Source: Macrococcoides canis
Lineage (GTDB): Bacteria > Bacillota > Bacilli > Staphylococcales > Staphylococcaceae
DNA: 64,000 nt
Reading direction: 5' to 3'
Assembly: GCF_002119805.1 (NCBI RefSeq)
Contig: NZ_CP021059.1
Location: 124,001-188,000, forward strand
In this document: piece after piece, positions 1-8,065 of the stretch
Numbering within the stretch: the first letter of the stretch is position 1
Layout of the letters: every line of letters begins with the position of its first letter
The notes under the pieces: model-generated
The model's database searches: none
The model's input: only the letters and a program-made list of their open reading frames with translations
Told to the model about the DNA's origin: nothing
Position numbers and translations under genes: made by a program

Positions 1-641
1 TGGCCTTTGGTGTCGGTGTTTTAATTGGAGCTGCAACTTTTGAGCTATTACAGGAATCGCTAGATAAAAGTGTAATGATGAATACAGTTATTGGTTTTAT
101 CGCGGGTAGTGTCATCTTCACGGTACTTGAAGCATTGATATCAAAGCATGGCGGTAAACACCGTAAACGTTCTAATGCCCATGAATTAAAGACAGATGCA
201 GATAATGAAAATAACTCAGGTTTAGGTATTTTTATCGGAACAGTAATGGATGCGATACCTGAATCTATTATGTTAGGAACAACATTAATTGGTGGTAAGA
301 GTGTCAGCATGCTATTGTTACTTGCAATCTTTATCAGTAATATTCCTGAAGGATTATCAAGCACGGCAGGTATGCTGAAAAGCGGTAATTCAAAAGGTAA
401 AGTTATGATGTTATTTGTCATGGTAACGGTAGTTGCAGGACTAAGTTCATTATTTGGTTATGTCTTTCTTGATCATGCGGATCCTATGATAATTTCATTG
501 ATTTCTAGCTTCGCAGCAGGTGGAATTATCACGATGATTGGTGCGACTATGATGCCAGAAGCATATGAAGAAGGAGGAGCACTTGTCGGATTAATGACTG
601 CATTTGGTGTGATAACTTCTATACTGCTCGATCAATTATAA
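1..641 (+). CDS. ZIP-family metal transporter, 5' partial
   Basis: The reading frame is open from base 3, so the gene starts upstream of the window; about 212 residues are visible. It is a multi-pass membrane protein with a hydrophilic, His/Lys-rich cytoplasmic loop (from the codon near base 144 to about 225) followed by two helices carrying the ZIP signatures VMDAIPESIMLG and SNIPEGLSSTAG. ZIP proteins move divalent cations such as zinc, iron or manganese into the cytoplasm. The His that usually begins the HNxPEG motifs is replaced by Asp and Ser here, so substrate and direction are uncertain. It ends at a strong bidirectional terminator shared with the convergent gene. Confidence 0.75.
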   Translation, partial: AFGVGVLIGAATFELLQESLDKSVMMNTVIGFIAGSVIFTVLEALISKHGGKHRKRSNAHELKTDADNENNSGLGIFIGTVMDAIPESIMLGTTLIGGKSVSMLLLLAIFISNIPEGLSSTAGMLKSGNSKGKVMMLFVMVTVVAGLSSLFGYVFLDHADPMIISLISSFAAGGIITMIGATMMPEAYEEGGALVGLMTAFGVITSILLDQL

Positions 642-684
642 AAAAGACAGTCATGCGTTTTTGATACGCATGACTGTCTTTTTT
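641..684. terminator. Bidirectional terminator
   Basis: A perfect inverted repeat (AAAAGACAGTCATGCGT and its complement, short T/A loop) is flanked by A and T runs. It serves the transporter on the left and the convergent catalase-like gene on the right. Confidence 0.9.
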
Positions 685-1465
685 ATTCTAAGCTTATCCC
701 TTCTTCATTTCTATGTTGATTAGATATTTTATACATTTGTGAACGTAAATTTAATATTTCGTCATATACAGGTTCTAATGATCCAGTTTGCAGTGGGTCG
801 AACATAGTATAGGTTTCGCTTGTTTCAGATGTAATTTCAATACGACCAATTTCTTCAATCACAGCATCTTTCCGTAATTCTGAAATCGGTTTAATCTCAT
901 CGTAAATCTCAGCATATAATGTTATTTGATTGTTCCTCTTACGTGCATGAAATCTTACAAATTGCTCATTGTATTTAAAATAATGTAAGTTATGAAATAT
1001 TTGATTCATAGAGGTCTTGATCGGTTGATGAAGGATGAATTTGATTAAATGTTTGTTGAAATCCTCGATTTTCAATAGATATCTAAATAAATTAAGTTTC
1101 AATAATTTACTTTCACTTTTATGAATGGCATGAACGTATTGAGCAATCTTTACGATAGAAGCCTCTTTTGTCCAGGGGAAGTATGGAAATGTAACCATCA
1201 CAATATTAATATGTACTTGTTTGATATGCAATGCAAGTCCCTTAAGCGGTACAAGATGAGAAGGTACATTTCTATTAGGCGGTGCATCCGAAAGTCTGAT
1301 AATTACATCCGGATATGTATCCTCTAAATTGAATATACGTCGCCCTGTGGCATTTAATTGTAGTTTTCCTGTATAGTGTTTCCCTTTAGCATGTGCTCTT
1401 TTAGCGCCTCGCGTTGTAGTTGCGTAACGTTCAATCGTATCAACAATAAAAGTAGCGTTATCCAT
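683..1465 (-). CDS. Minimal catalase-fold heme protein
   Basis: A 260-residue protein that aligns by eye with the core of catalase. Residues 24-28 (AHAKG) match the distal-His motif VHARG of typical catalases, giving H25. VIIRLSDA (54-61) matches the VRFS strand. R241-x3-Y245 matches the proximal RxxxY heme-iron ligand motif. The distal Asn region (VGNNIPVFF in catalases) reads VMVTFPYF, with T92 at about the Asn position. The size is about half that of a classical catalase, so it belongs with the small catalase-related proteins that act as peroxidases or allene-oxide-synthase-like enzymes rather than strong catalases. Function is inferred. It is divergent from the gene at 1629; a candidate cre site lies between. 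Confidence 0.7.
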   Translation of the reverse strand: MDNATFIVDTIERYATTTRGAKRAHAKGKHYTGKLQLNATGRRIFNLEDTYPDVIIRLSDAPPNRNVPSHLVPLKGLALHIKQVHINIVMVTFPYFPWTKEASIVKIAQYVHAIHKSESKLLKLNLFRYLLKIEDFNKHLIKFILHQPIKTSMNQIFHNLHYFKYNEQFVRFHARKRNNQITLYAEIYDEIKPISELRKDAVIEEIGRIEITSETSETYTMFDPLQTGSLEPVYDEILNLRSQMYKISNQHRNEEGISLE

Positions 1466-1554
1466 AAAATCACCTGCTTGTTATTTTTAACATATTATAC
1501 ACATTTTTTAAAAGTTATGATATTAAATATAAATTTTTATTTCTTAAATATTAA

Positions 1555-1592
1555 ATGAAAACGCTTACTTTATTTCTCTTTTTCGATATAAT
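1555..1592 (+). promoter_or_regulatory. Candidate cre site overlapping a promoter
   Basis: TGAAAACGCTTACT (1555-1568) fits the CcpA operator consensus TGWAARCGYTWNCW. It overlaps a possible -35 (TTACTT, 1565-1570), 16 bases before a perfect -10 TATAAT (1587-1592) that serves the gene at 1629. It also lies upstream of the divergent catalase-like gene. The site is seen; CcpA control is inferred. Confidence 0.55.
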
Positions 1593-1628
1593 AGTGTTAA
1601 GAAGATGTAAAATGTTGGGGGGATTTAT

Positions 1629-2147
1629 ATGAATAACCATCAAAAAGTTTTAGTGTTTGGATGTCTGCTAGCAATTATTTTATTTGCATTACTTATATGG
1701 CAGAAGATACCACATGATACAGAACCGCAAGAAGTGAAGACAAAAGAAATTGTAGCGGTTGAAAAAGGTACTTATAATTCCATGGAAGAAGCACAAAAAG
1801 CATTAGTGAACGATGTTATTAAGAGTGAGGATCTTGTATCAGCAATCTACACGCCGAATAAAAAATGGAAGACACCTTTTTACGTTATCCAAGTTTCGTA
1901 CAAAGAAAACAAGCAGACATATTCAGGATTTGCTTTTGCTGTGCCGGAGGAAGGAAAGTATAAACTCGAGCTTGCTGATATTAAAATTAAAACATATGAT
2001 GGAATGCAGCCGATTAAGGACAGTATAAAAATAGGTGAGAATAAAGTACATATGTATGTAGGGACACCGCTTGATAATCCATTTGCAGATAGTATTAGAC
2101 ATTCCTTTGTAGACGATAGTATAGAAGTAGCATTTCAAGTTGAATAG
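1629..2147 (+). CDS. Unknown membrane-anchored protein
   Basis: A 172-residue protein with a short basic N-terminus, one hydrophobic segment (about residues 7-24) and a hydrophilic remainder, so probably an N-in, C-out membrane-anchored extracytoplasmic protein. There is no Cys lipobox. I do not recognise the family. It resembles in size and layout the product at 3204 (short tail, one helix, about 140-residue outer domain), suggesting distant paralogy. The ribosome site GGGGGG lies just before the ATG. A terminator follows. Expression may be carbon-controlled through the cre-like site upstream. Confidence 0.6.
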   Translation: MNNHQKVLVFGCLLAIILFALLIWQKIPHDTEPQEVKTKEIVAVEKGTYNSMEEAQKALVNDVIKSEDLVSAIYTPNKKWKTPFYVIQVSYKENKQTYSGFAFAVPEEGKYKLELADIKIKTYDGMQPIKDSIKIGENKVHMYVGTPLDNPFADSIRHSFVDDSIEVAFQVE

Positions 2148-2170
2148 AGCGCTACTAGAGTAATAGATAA

Positions 2171-2217
2171 CCCGAGCGATGTAGGAAAAATTAATTTCTG
2201 CATCGCTCGGGTTTTAT
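2171..2217. terminator. Bidirectional terminator
   Basis: The stem CCCGAGCGATG pairs with CATCGCTCGGG and is followed by a T-rich stretch, between two convergent genes. Confidence 0.85.
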
Positions 2218-2237
2218 TATAAATGAAGTGAGAATAA

Positions 2238-2555
2238 TTAATATTCTTGAAGTAGCTGACTGATACGTAGCTTTAGCATATCGAAATCGATAATACGAGC
2301 TTGTCGATGGTACTCTTTTTCATGATTAAATAAGATGACGACAGGTGAAGAAAATAAACTGAGCTGGCCTGCAGCTTCTGGAACTTCGTCTGCTAGTAAA
2401 TATACAGAGGGTATATTTACATCTGTTACAATAGCTTTAACTTTTGGGTAATCTGCATGACATACTGAACAGCCAGTAGTCATTACGTATACAAGTGCCT
2501 TTTCGTTGTTTTGTAAAAAGGATTGTAATTCCTCATATGCATGGATTTGTTTCAT
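2238..2555 (-). CDS. Thioredoxin-like protein
   Basis: A 105-residue single thioredoxin fold: residues 20-32 read ALVYVMTTGCSVC with the redox pair C29-S-V-C32, and the cis-Pro loop is SSPVVILF (P71). It lacks a signal peptide, so it is cytoplasmic. The CSVC active site differs from the WCGPC of housekeeping thioredoxin, which suggests a specialised or low-abundance thiol reductase similar to Bacillus YtpP/YusE types. It follows the acetyltransferase gene on the same strand by 26 bases, so the two are probably co-transcribed. Confidence 0.75.
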   Translation of the reverse strand: MKQIHAYEELQSFLQNNEKALVYVMTTGCSVCHADYPKVKAIVTDVNIPSVYLLADEVPEAAGQLSLFSSPVVILFNHEKEYHRQARIIDFDMLKLRISQLLQEY

Positions 2556-2581
2556 GTGAAACTCCTTTTTTATGTTATTGT

Positions 2582-3070
2582 TTATTTTAAGAGTAATTGA
2601 TAAAAATCAAGATCAAGCCATTTATTAAACTTATAACCAACATCTTTTAAAGTGCCTGTATATTTAAAATTAAATTTTTTGTGCAGATAGATGCTACCTT
2701 TATTTTCTGAATCGATACCTGCTACCATTGTCTTGTAACCTTCGCTGCGTGCACTATCGATAATATGACTCAGCAGTTTTTCTCCGATACCCATATGTCT
2801 GAAATAAGGTGAGACATATACAGAGTGTTCTACGGTAAATTGATAAGCTGCAAAGTTTCTGAAAGGACCATAAGTAGCAAAACCAGCTACACGACCATCA
2901 ATTTCAAAGACAAATACCGGGTAGCCTTGACGCTCTTTTTCCATTAACCATTGTTTGCGTTCCAGCAAATTCGTTTTTTCATACGTATATATTGCTGTTG
3001 TATTTAAAATGGCATGATTATAAATGTCCAATATTTTCGGTAAGTCATTCTGAGTTGCATGTCTAATCAT
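2582..3070 (-). CDS. GNAT N-acetyltransferase, Pat/YncA-like
   Basis: A 162-residue GNAT-fold enzyme of the phosphinothricin-acetyltransferase-like group (MIRHATQNDLPKILDIYN start, VSPYFRHMGIGEKLL acetyl-CoA loop, C-terminal IYLHKKFNFKYTG). Relatives acetylate small amines or amino-acid analogues such as methionine sulfoximine; the substrate here is unknown. I place the start at the ATG ending at 3070 because GGAGG lies six bases before it. A longer frame would need a TTG without a ribosome site. It probably forms an operon with the thioredoxin-like gene downstream. Confidence 0.8.
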   Translation of the reverse strand: MIRHATQNDLPKILDIYNHAILNTTAIYTYEKTNLLERKQWLMEKERQGYPVFVFEIDGRVAGFATYGPFRNFAAYQFTVEHSVYVSPYFRHMGIGEKLLSHIIDSARSEGYKTMVAGIDSENKGSIYLHKKFNFKYTGTLKDVGYKFNKWLDLDFYQLLLK

Positions 3071-3203
3071 GATAAACCTCCACAATCTTTAATATTAAAA
3101 GCATAACGTATTTATAATATTACGTATAATAATATGATTTGAAGTATATGTTTCCAAATTACGGGAATGATAGTGTAAACTAATGGTAAAGGAGAGGATA
3201 CAT

Positions 3204-3731
3204 ATGAATAGTACAAAAAAATTAATAAGTTTTATAGCACTACTTGTAATAACAGCAGCGATTATTATTTTGTGGCAATGGAATTATCAGTACCCTGAAT
3301 TGAGTAAGGAAGATATTAAGCAAATTGAAGGTAAGCATTATAAAGATACAGATGAATTGACTCGTCAGATTGCCCAATTGGATAACCAGCAAATCGCTGC
3401 GAGTATTACGACGAGCATTGTTGCAGGAGAGAAAGAACTCCCGCTCGTTATTTTAAGCTCATTTTCTGGGGAAAGAAGTGATGCGAGTTATAAATCATTT
3501 ATTTATTTAATACCAGATGATAAAGGGTATAAAGCAGATGTACGAAAAAATGGTATAAGATTTAGTCCAGATATGAAACCTGTACTTGATGAGTTTAAAT
3601 TTAACAATTATATTATCAAATCATATTTAGGACAAAAATCGGACAACTTGATTGGTGAAGGGCAGTTAGTTATGGATGACGGAAAAGATTTAGAATTTGT
3701 CGTTTATCCTGAAAAAGTTATTAGTAAGTAA
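3204..3731 (+). CDS. Unknown membrane-anchored protein
   Basis: 175 residues from the ATG at 3204, chosen because AAAGGAGAGG ends six bases upstream; an in-frame ATG at 3183 lies before that site. The N-terminus has a short basic stretch and one helix (about residues 6-26), then a hydrophilic outer domain. There is no lipobox and no recognised domain. The layout mirrors the protein at 1629. The M20 hydrolase begins 33 bases downstream, so the two may be co-transcribed. Confidence 0.6.
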   Translation: MNSTKKLISFIALLVITAAIIILWQWNYQYPELSKEDIKQIEGKHYKDTDELTRQIAQLDNQQIAASITTSIVAGEKELPLVILSSFSGERSDASYKSFIYLIPDDKGYKADVRKNGIRFSPDMKPVLDEFKFNNYIIKSYLGQKSDNLIGEGQLVMDDGKDLEFVVYPEKVISK

Positions 3732-3764
3732 TAGTGTAATGTGGTGAATGAAGGAGAGAGTATC

Positions 3765-4937
3765 ATGCATGCGAGTTTAATTGAGAAGCTCGAACATAAA
3801 GAACAAAGAATGATAGAAATCAGGAGATATTTGCACGAAAATCCAGAGCTTTCGTATAAAGAATATAATACAGCAAAATACATTACGAATTTTTATAAAG
3901 ATATGGATGTTTCAGTTGAAACAAATATTGGTGGTTTAGGTATAAAGGTGACGATTGATAGTGGGAATCCGGGGCCAACAATTGGTATTCGAGCAGACTT
4001 TGATGCGCTCGCAATCCAGGAAGAAACTGGGTTGCCTTTCGCTTCTACTAATCCAGGTGTTATGCACGCTTGTGGTCACGATGCGCATACAGCATACTTA
4101 TTAGTACTAGCAGAAACTTTGTATGAAATTAAAGACACACTGAAAGGCAGAATAATTATTATTCATCAACCAGCAGAAGAAGTTCCGCCTGGTGGGGCGT
4201 TAGCGATGATTAATGAGGGAATACTTGACGAGATAGACCATATGATTGGTCTGCACGTCATTTCAGATTTAGAAGCAGGTAAAGTATACTATCGCCCAGG
4301 TTATACACAAACAGGGAGTGCAGCCTTTAAACTCACAATTCAAGGACGTGGCGGTCATGGCTCGTCGCCACACACAGCAAATGATGCAATCGTTGCTGCA
4401 AGTTACTATGTTAATGCGTTACAAACAATTGTATCAAGAAGGCTGAGTCCGTTTGAAACGGGGGTTGTGACCATTGGCTCGTTCGAAGGACAAGGTCAGT
4501 TTAATGTCATCAAGGATAGTGTATTGATACAAGGTGATGTCAGAGGACTGACAGATAATACGAAGAAAAAAATAGAAGAAGAAATTAAAAGGATTACATA
4601 CGGACTTGAAGTCATGTACGGGGTGCAGTGTCATTTAGATTACTTAGATGATTATCCTGCATTATATAATGATCCAGAACTTACTGAAGCGGTAGCCAGA
4701 AGTATTAGAAAGCACTTGCAGAATATCCCTATAGAGCTAACAGAACCTCAGCCTTCTAGTGAAGATTTTGCATATTATGCAAAGGAACGACCTTCAGCAT
4801 TTATTTATGTTGGTGCAGCACCAATGAATGGTGAAGTTTATCCTCATCATCATCCAAAATTTAATATCGATGAAAGTGCACTACTTATAGCTGCAAAAGC
4901 AGTTGGCGTAGCTGTACTTGATTATTTAGAAGCTTAA
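3765..4937 (+). CDS. M20D metallo-amidohydrolase
   Basis: A 390-residue M20 family peptidase/amidohydrolase related to hippurate and IAA-amino-acid hydrolases and N-acyl-amino-acid deacylases. The metal site is visible: MHACGHDAH (residues 100-108), HQPAEEVPPGG with the Glu pair, and the C-terminal HHHPKFNIDE. These enzymes cleave N-acylated amino acids in the cytoplasm with two divalent metals. The dimerisation (lid) domain lies in the middle (about residues 180-290, starting GRGGHGSSPH). The start at 3765 follows AAGGAGAG; an upstream in-frame GTG at 3741 has no good ribosome site. A terminator follows. Confidence 0.85.
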   Translation: MHASLIEKLEHKEQRMIEIRRYLHENPELSYKEYNTAKYITNFYKDMDVSVETNIGGLGIKVTIDSGNPGPTIGIRADFDALAIQEETGLPFASTNPGVMHACGHDAHTAYLLVLAETLYEIKDTLKGRIIIIHQPAEEVPPGGALAMINEGILDEIDHMIGLHVISDLEAGKVYYRPGYTQTGSAAFKLTIQGRGGHGSSPHTANDAIVAASYYVNALQTIVSRRLSPFETGVVTIGSFEGQGQFNVIKDSVLIQGDVRGLTDNTKKKIEEEIKRITYGLEVMYGVQCHLDYLDDYPALYNDPELTEAVARSIRKHLQNIPIELTEPQPSSEDFAYYAKERPSAFIYVGAAPMNGEVYPHHHPKFNIDESALLIAAKAVGVAVLDYLEA

Positions 4938-4961
4938 AAGCTGGAACATATACTATCACAA

Positions 4962-5016
4962 TAAAACCCGAGTCAATAGATGATTAATCATAACTTCTAT
5001 TGACTCGGGTTTTGTC
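4962..5016. terminator. Bidirectional terminator
   Basis: AAAACCCGAGTCAATAGA pairs with its complement further down and ends in a T run. It lies between the M20 hydrolase and the convergent XRE-cupin gene. Confidence 0.85.
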
Positions 5017-5030
5017 TATGGTATTAAAGA

Positions 5031-5537
5031 TTAGATTCTAGATTCATTGACCATAATGAATTCAGCTGGCTCATCTGTTCTGTTTAGCCAGTTGTGAGGC
5101 AATGAGGCATCGTACATATAAGACTGACCGGTATTTAATTCAATATAATCATTATTATAATAGAGGGTTAAAGATCCTTTTAGAATATATATAAATTCAT
5201 GGCCAAAGTGTGAAACTGTATCTATAGATTCTATATGGGGATCGATTGTAATTTTCAGAGGTGTAAATGCAGCAGTTTTTCCCATAGAGAGGTCTTGATA
5301 ATCATAATGCGCACGATGTCTCATAGATGGCTTTGAATTTGTTTCAAATAGTTTACCAGGATGAACTTGCAGTGCATCTGCAATCTTTCTCAATGAAACC
5401 ATCGTCGCATTGCATTTATTTGTTTCTAATTGAGATAGAAATGGAATAGATAAGTCGGTCTGTTCTGATATTTCTTTTAAAGTTAGTTTCTTTTCTTTAC
5501 GAATCTTTCTAATACGTTCTCCAATTGTCATGCTCAT
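5031..5537 (-). CDS. XRE-cupin transcriptional regulator
   Basis: A 168-residue regulator: an XRE helix-turn-helix (about residues 4-60, with LTLKEISEQTDLSIPFLSQLE) followed by a small C-terminal cupin (about residues 90-165, HEFIYILKGSLTLYYNN) that usually senses a small metabolite. Members often control an adjacent transporter or catabolic operon. The ATG ending at 5537 is preferred over an upstream GTG because GGAGTG sits at the right distance. It is transcribed divergently from the MHS transporter operon, and two palindromes in the shared region are candidate operators. Confidence 0.85.
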   Translation of the reverse strand: MSMTIGERIRKIRKEKKLTLKEISEQTDLSIPFLSQLETNKCNATMVSLRKIADALQVHPGKLFETNSKPSMRHRAHYDYQDLSMGKTAAFTPLKITIDPHIESIDTVSHFGHEFIYILKGSLTLYYNNDYIELNTGQSYMYDASLPHNWLNRTDEPAEFIMVNESRI

Positions 5538-5609
5538 ATTTGTCACTCCATCATAATTAATAAGCCTATTATAACAAAGTATGAATATAACAAATAAATT
5601 AAAAAACTA

Positions 5610-5656
5610 TTGACAGAAAATTCTGTTATCAATAAAATTTAAGTAATACTTAAATT
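5610..5656 (+). promoter_or_regulatory. Promoter with two palindromic operators
   Basis: A near-ideal promoter has -35 TTGACA (5610-5615), a 17-base spacer and -10 TAAAAT (5633-5638). The palindrome ACAGAA-AA-TTCTGT (5613-5626) sits between the boxes. A second, perfect palindrome (AATTTAAGTA and its complement around one A, 5636-5656) overlaps the -10 and start region. Both are suited to repression by the divergent XRE-cupin protein. Confidence 0.75.
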
Positions 5657-5667
5657 AAGGGGTTGGG

Positions 5668-6963
5668 ATGATGGATAAGAAATTGCAGAGAAAGGTGCTG
5701 ACAGCGAGTTTAGTCGGCTCTTCAATAGAATGGTTTGATTTTTTCTTGTATGCATCTGTTGCAAGTATTATTTTTAGCAATCAATATTTTGTAACTGATG
5801 ACCCAGCGGTATCAACGATGATCGCATACTTTGGTTTAGCATTATCATTTTTTATTCGACCGTTTGGAGGCGTATTCTTTGCTCATATTGGGGATAAGGT
5901 GGGTCGAAAGAAGACACTTGTACTGACTTTAACGTTAATGGGTGTTGCAACAGTTGCCATTGGTCTAATACCGAATTATGATGCAATCGGTATATGGGCA
6001 CCGATTTTATTGCTTTTATGTCGTCTTGTTCAAGGACTTGGAATCGGTGGAGAATGGGGTGGTGCGTTATTACTTGCAACAGAATATGCGCCGCCAGAGA
6101 AAAGGGGTTTCTTTGGAAGTGTGCCGCAAATGGGTGTTACAATTGGAATGGTCCTTGGTTCACTTGCATTCTATTTAATGACAGCAATCTTTGATGATGC
6201 GCAGTTTAACAGCTATGGATGGAGGATACCATTCATATTAAGTGGGTTCTTAGTAGCGGCAGGACTATGGATTCGTAAAGATCTGGATGAAACACCAGAC
6301 TTTAAACAGACGATTGAATCAGGTAAGGTGCCGAAAGTACCTTTAGTAGATACGTTTAAATACCATTGGAAAGAAGTATTAATCACAAGCGGTGCTAAAT
6401 TTGTCGAGACTGCACCATTCTATGTTTTTGGAACATTTATAGTTGGTTATGCAACAAAGACGTTAGGATTTAAATTTGAACAAGTAATGATTGTAGTTAT
6501 GGCAGCTGCAGTGCTGACAACACTATTAATTCCAATGTACGAGGCACTTAGTGATAAAGTGGGACGTAAAAAATTATACTTGATTGGTGCAGTGGCAATG
6601 TTATTATTTATTTTTCCGTACTTTATGTTACTGGATACAAAATCATTACCGATGCTCTTTGTGGCAACAATCATTGGATTAAGTGTTATCTGGTCCCCAA
6701 TTACAGCAGTACTCGGTACGATGTTCTCTGAAGTATTCTCGAAAGAAGTGAGATATACAGGGGTAACGCTTGGATATCAAATCGGTGCAGCTTTAGCAGG
6801 AGGAACAGCACCTATGGTAGCAGAATATTTAATGAGTAAGTTTAATCACTCATGGGTTCCTGTAGCGATTTATATAATGATAATTGCAGTGATTTCTATT
6901 ATTTCAGTGTTAAGCATTAGAAATATGAAAGCAGAAGATATTAAACATACAAAGATAAACTAG
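5668..6963 (+). CDS. MHS-family MFS transporter
   Basis: A 431-residue 12-helix major facilitator of the metabolite:H+ symporter group (ProP, ShiA, KgtP relatives). Signatures are SSIEWFDFFLYASVASIIF in helix 1, RPFGGVFFAHIGDKVGRKK between helices 2 and 3, and DKVGRKK again in the second half. Members import organic acids, betaines or aromatic acids with protons; the substrate cannot be read from sequence. It is the first gene of an operon with the cyclodeaminase-like gene (10-base gap) and is divergent from its likely regulator, so it probably imports the compound that the next gene's product acts on. Confidence 0.85.
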   Translation: MMDKKLQRKVLTASLVGSSIEWFDFFLYASVASIIFSNQYFVTDDPAVSTMIAYFGLALSFFIRPFGGVFFAHIGDKVGRKKTLVLTLTLMGVATVAIGLIPNYDAIGIWAPILLLLCRLVQGLGIGGEWGGALLLATEYAPPEKRGFFGSVPQMGVTIGMVLGSLAFYLMTAIFDDAQFNSYGWRIPFILSGFLVAAGLWIRKDLDETPDFKQTIESGKVPKVPLVDTFKYHWKEVLITSGAKFVETAPFYVFGTFIVGYATKTLGFKFEQVMIVVMAAAVLTTLLIPMYEALSDKVGRKKLYLIGAVAMLLFIFPYFMLLDTKSLPMLFVATIIGLSVIWSPITAVLGTMFSEVFSKEVRYTGVTLGYQIGAALAGGTAPMVAEYLMSKFNHSWVPVAIYIMIIAVISIISVLSIRNMKAEDIKHTKIN

Positions 6964-6973
6964 GAGTGCTAAT

Positions 6974-7915
6974 ATGAAGTTTTATACAGATGAAGAAATT
7001 ATTCGTCATTATAAGATGAAAGATGCAATTCATGATGTAACTCAAGGATTGGATGCTTTAAACAATAATTTAATTAAAGTGAAAGAACGTACTGTGATCA
7101 ATGCTGAAGAAGACAATGTAATGCTTTATATGCCAGCAATTAACCTTCAGAAGCAGTTCTCAGCGATAAAGGTCATATCAATATTTCCTGATAACCCAGC
7201 GCACAATTTACCGACTTCTCAAGGGGTAACTTTACTGACAGAATTAGCAACTGGGAAAAGCATTGCCACACTAGAAGCGAGTTATTTAACACGTTTAAGA
7301 ACTGGGGCGATGACAGGTATTGCCACAAATAAACTTGCACGTCGTGACGCACATGTATTAGGCGTTATCGGAACGGGCGGTATGGCGTTTGAGCAAGTAC
7401 TTGGAGTATTAGAAGTAAGAGCGATCAATAAGATATTACTGTTTAACCGAACGGAACAAAAGGCCCATCAGTTTAAAGAAAAGCTAGTAGAGTTCGGAGT
7501 AACAGCAGAAATTGAGATTGTCTCTGATGTTGATACATTAACAAAGCAAGCAGACATTATTAACTGTGCTACGAAATCAGAACAAAATGTATACCAGCAT
7601 ATGAACTTAAAAGTAGGTATGCATGTAAATGGCGTGGGTTCTTATCTTCCTCATATGCGAGAAATAGATATCGATACCATTGAACAAGCAGCAGTCATTG
7701 CTATAGATGATGTGGCAGGTGCAGAGCATGAAGCGGGAGAGTTTATACATGCATCACATGCAGGACGCTTTAATTTTAGTGAAGCGATTGAACTAAAAGA
7801 TTTAATAAATATGGATATTACAAGAGAAGATACAGACTTTACAGTATTTAAATCCGTAGATGCCGCATATTATGATTTGTTCGTTGCTATCGGAGCATAC
7901 GAAAAGTTAAAATAA
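6974..7915 (+). CDS. Ornithine cyclodeaminase / mu-crystallin family
   Basis: A 313-residue enzyme of the ornithine cyclodeaminase, alanine dehydrogenase and ketimine reductase family. It has the conserved YLTRLRTGAMTGIAT segment and a Rossmann NAD(P) motif GVIGTGGMA with HVNGVGSYLPHMREID after it. Reactions in the family include ornithine to proline, ketimine reduction and opine-like dehydrogenation; which applies is unknown. Co-transcription with the MHS transporter and control by an XRE-cupin regulator suggest a small catabolic unit for an imported amino-acid-like or imine-forming compound. A strong terminator follows. Confidence 0.8.
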   Translation: MKFYTDEEIIRHYKMKDAIHDVTQGLDALNNNLIKVKERTVINAEEDNVMLYMPAINLQKQFSAIKVISIFPDNPAHNLPTSQGVTLLTELATGKSIATLEASYLTRLRTGAMTGIATNKLARRDAHVLGVIGTGGMAFEQVLGVLEVRAINKILLFNRTEQKAHQFKEKLVEFGVTAEIEIVSDVDTLTKQADIINCATKSEQNVYQHMNLKVGMHVNGVGSYLPHMREIDIDTIEQAAVIAIDDVAGAEHEAGEFIHASHAGRFNFSEAIELKDLINMDITREDTDFTVFKSVDAAYYDLFVAIGAYEKLK

Positions 7916-7954
7916 AGGACATGACACGAGCATTTAAACATGAATAAAATCACG

Positions 7955-7997
7955 AAAAGATTGCGAGAAATAAAGCCCATTTCTCGCAATCTTTTTT
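7955..7997 (+). terminator. Rho-independent terminator
   Basis: AAAAGATTGCGAGAAAT pairs with ATTTCTCGCAATCTTTT and is followed by T residues, at the end of the transporter/cyclodeaminase operon. Confidence 0.9.
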
Positions 7998-8065
7998 CTT
8001 ACTATCTTTATTAATATATAATAAATATGCAATTGTAATATCATGATAAGAGAAGGAGTGATTTC

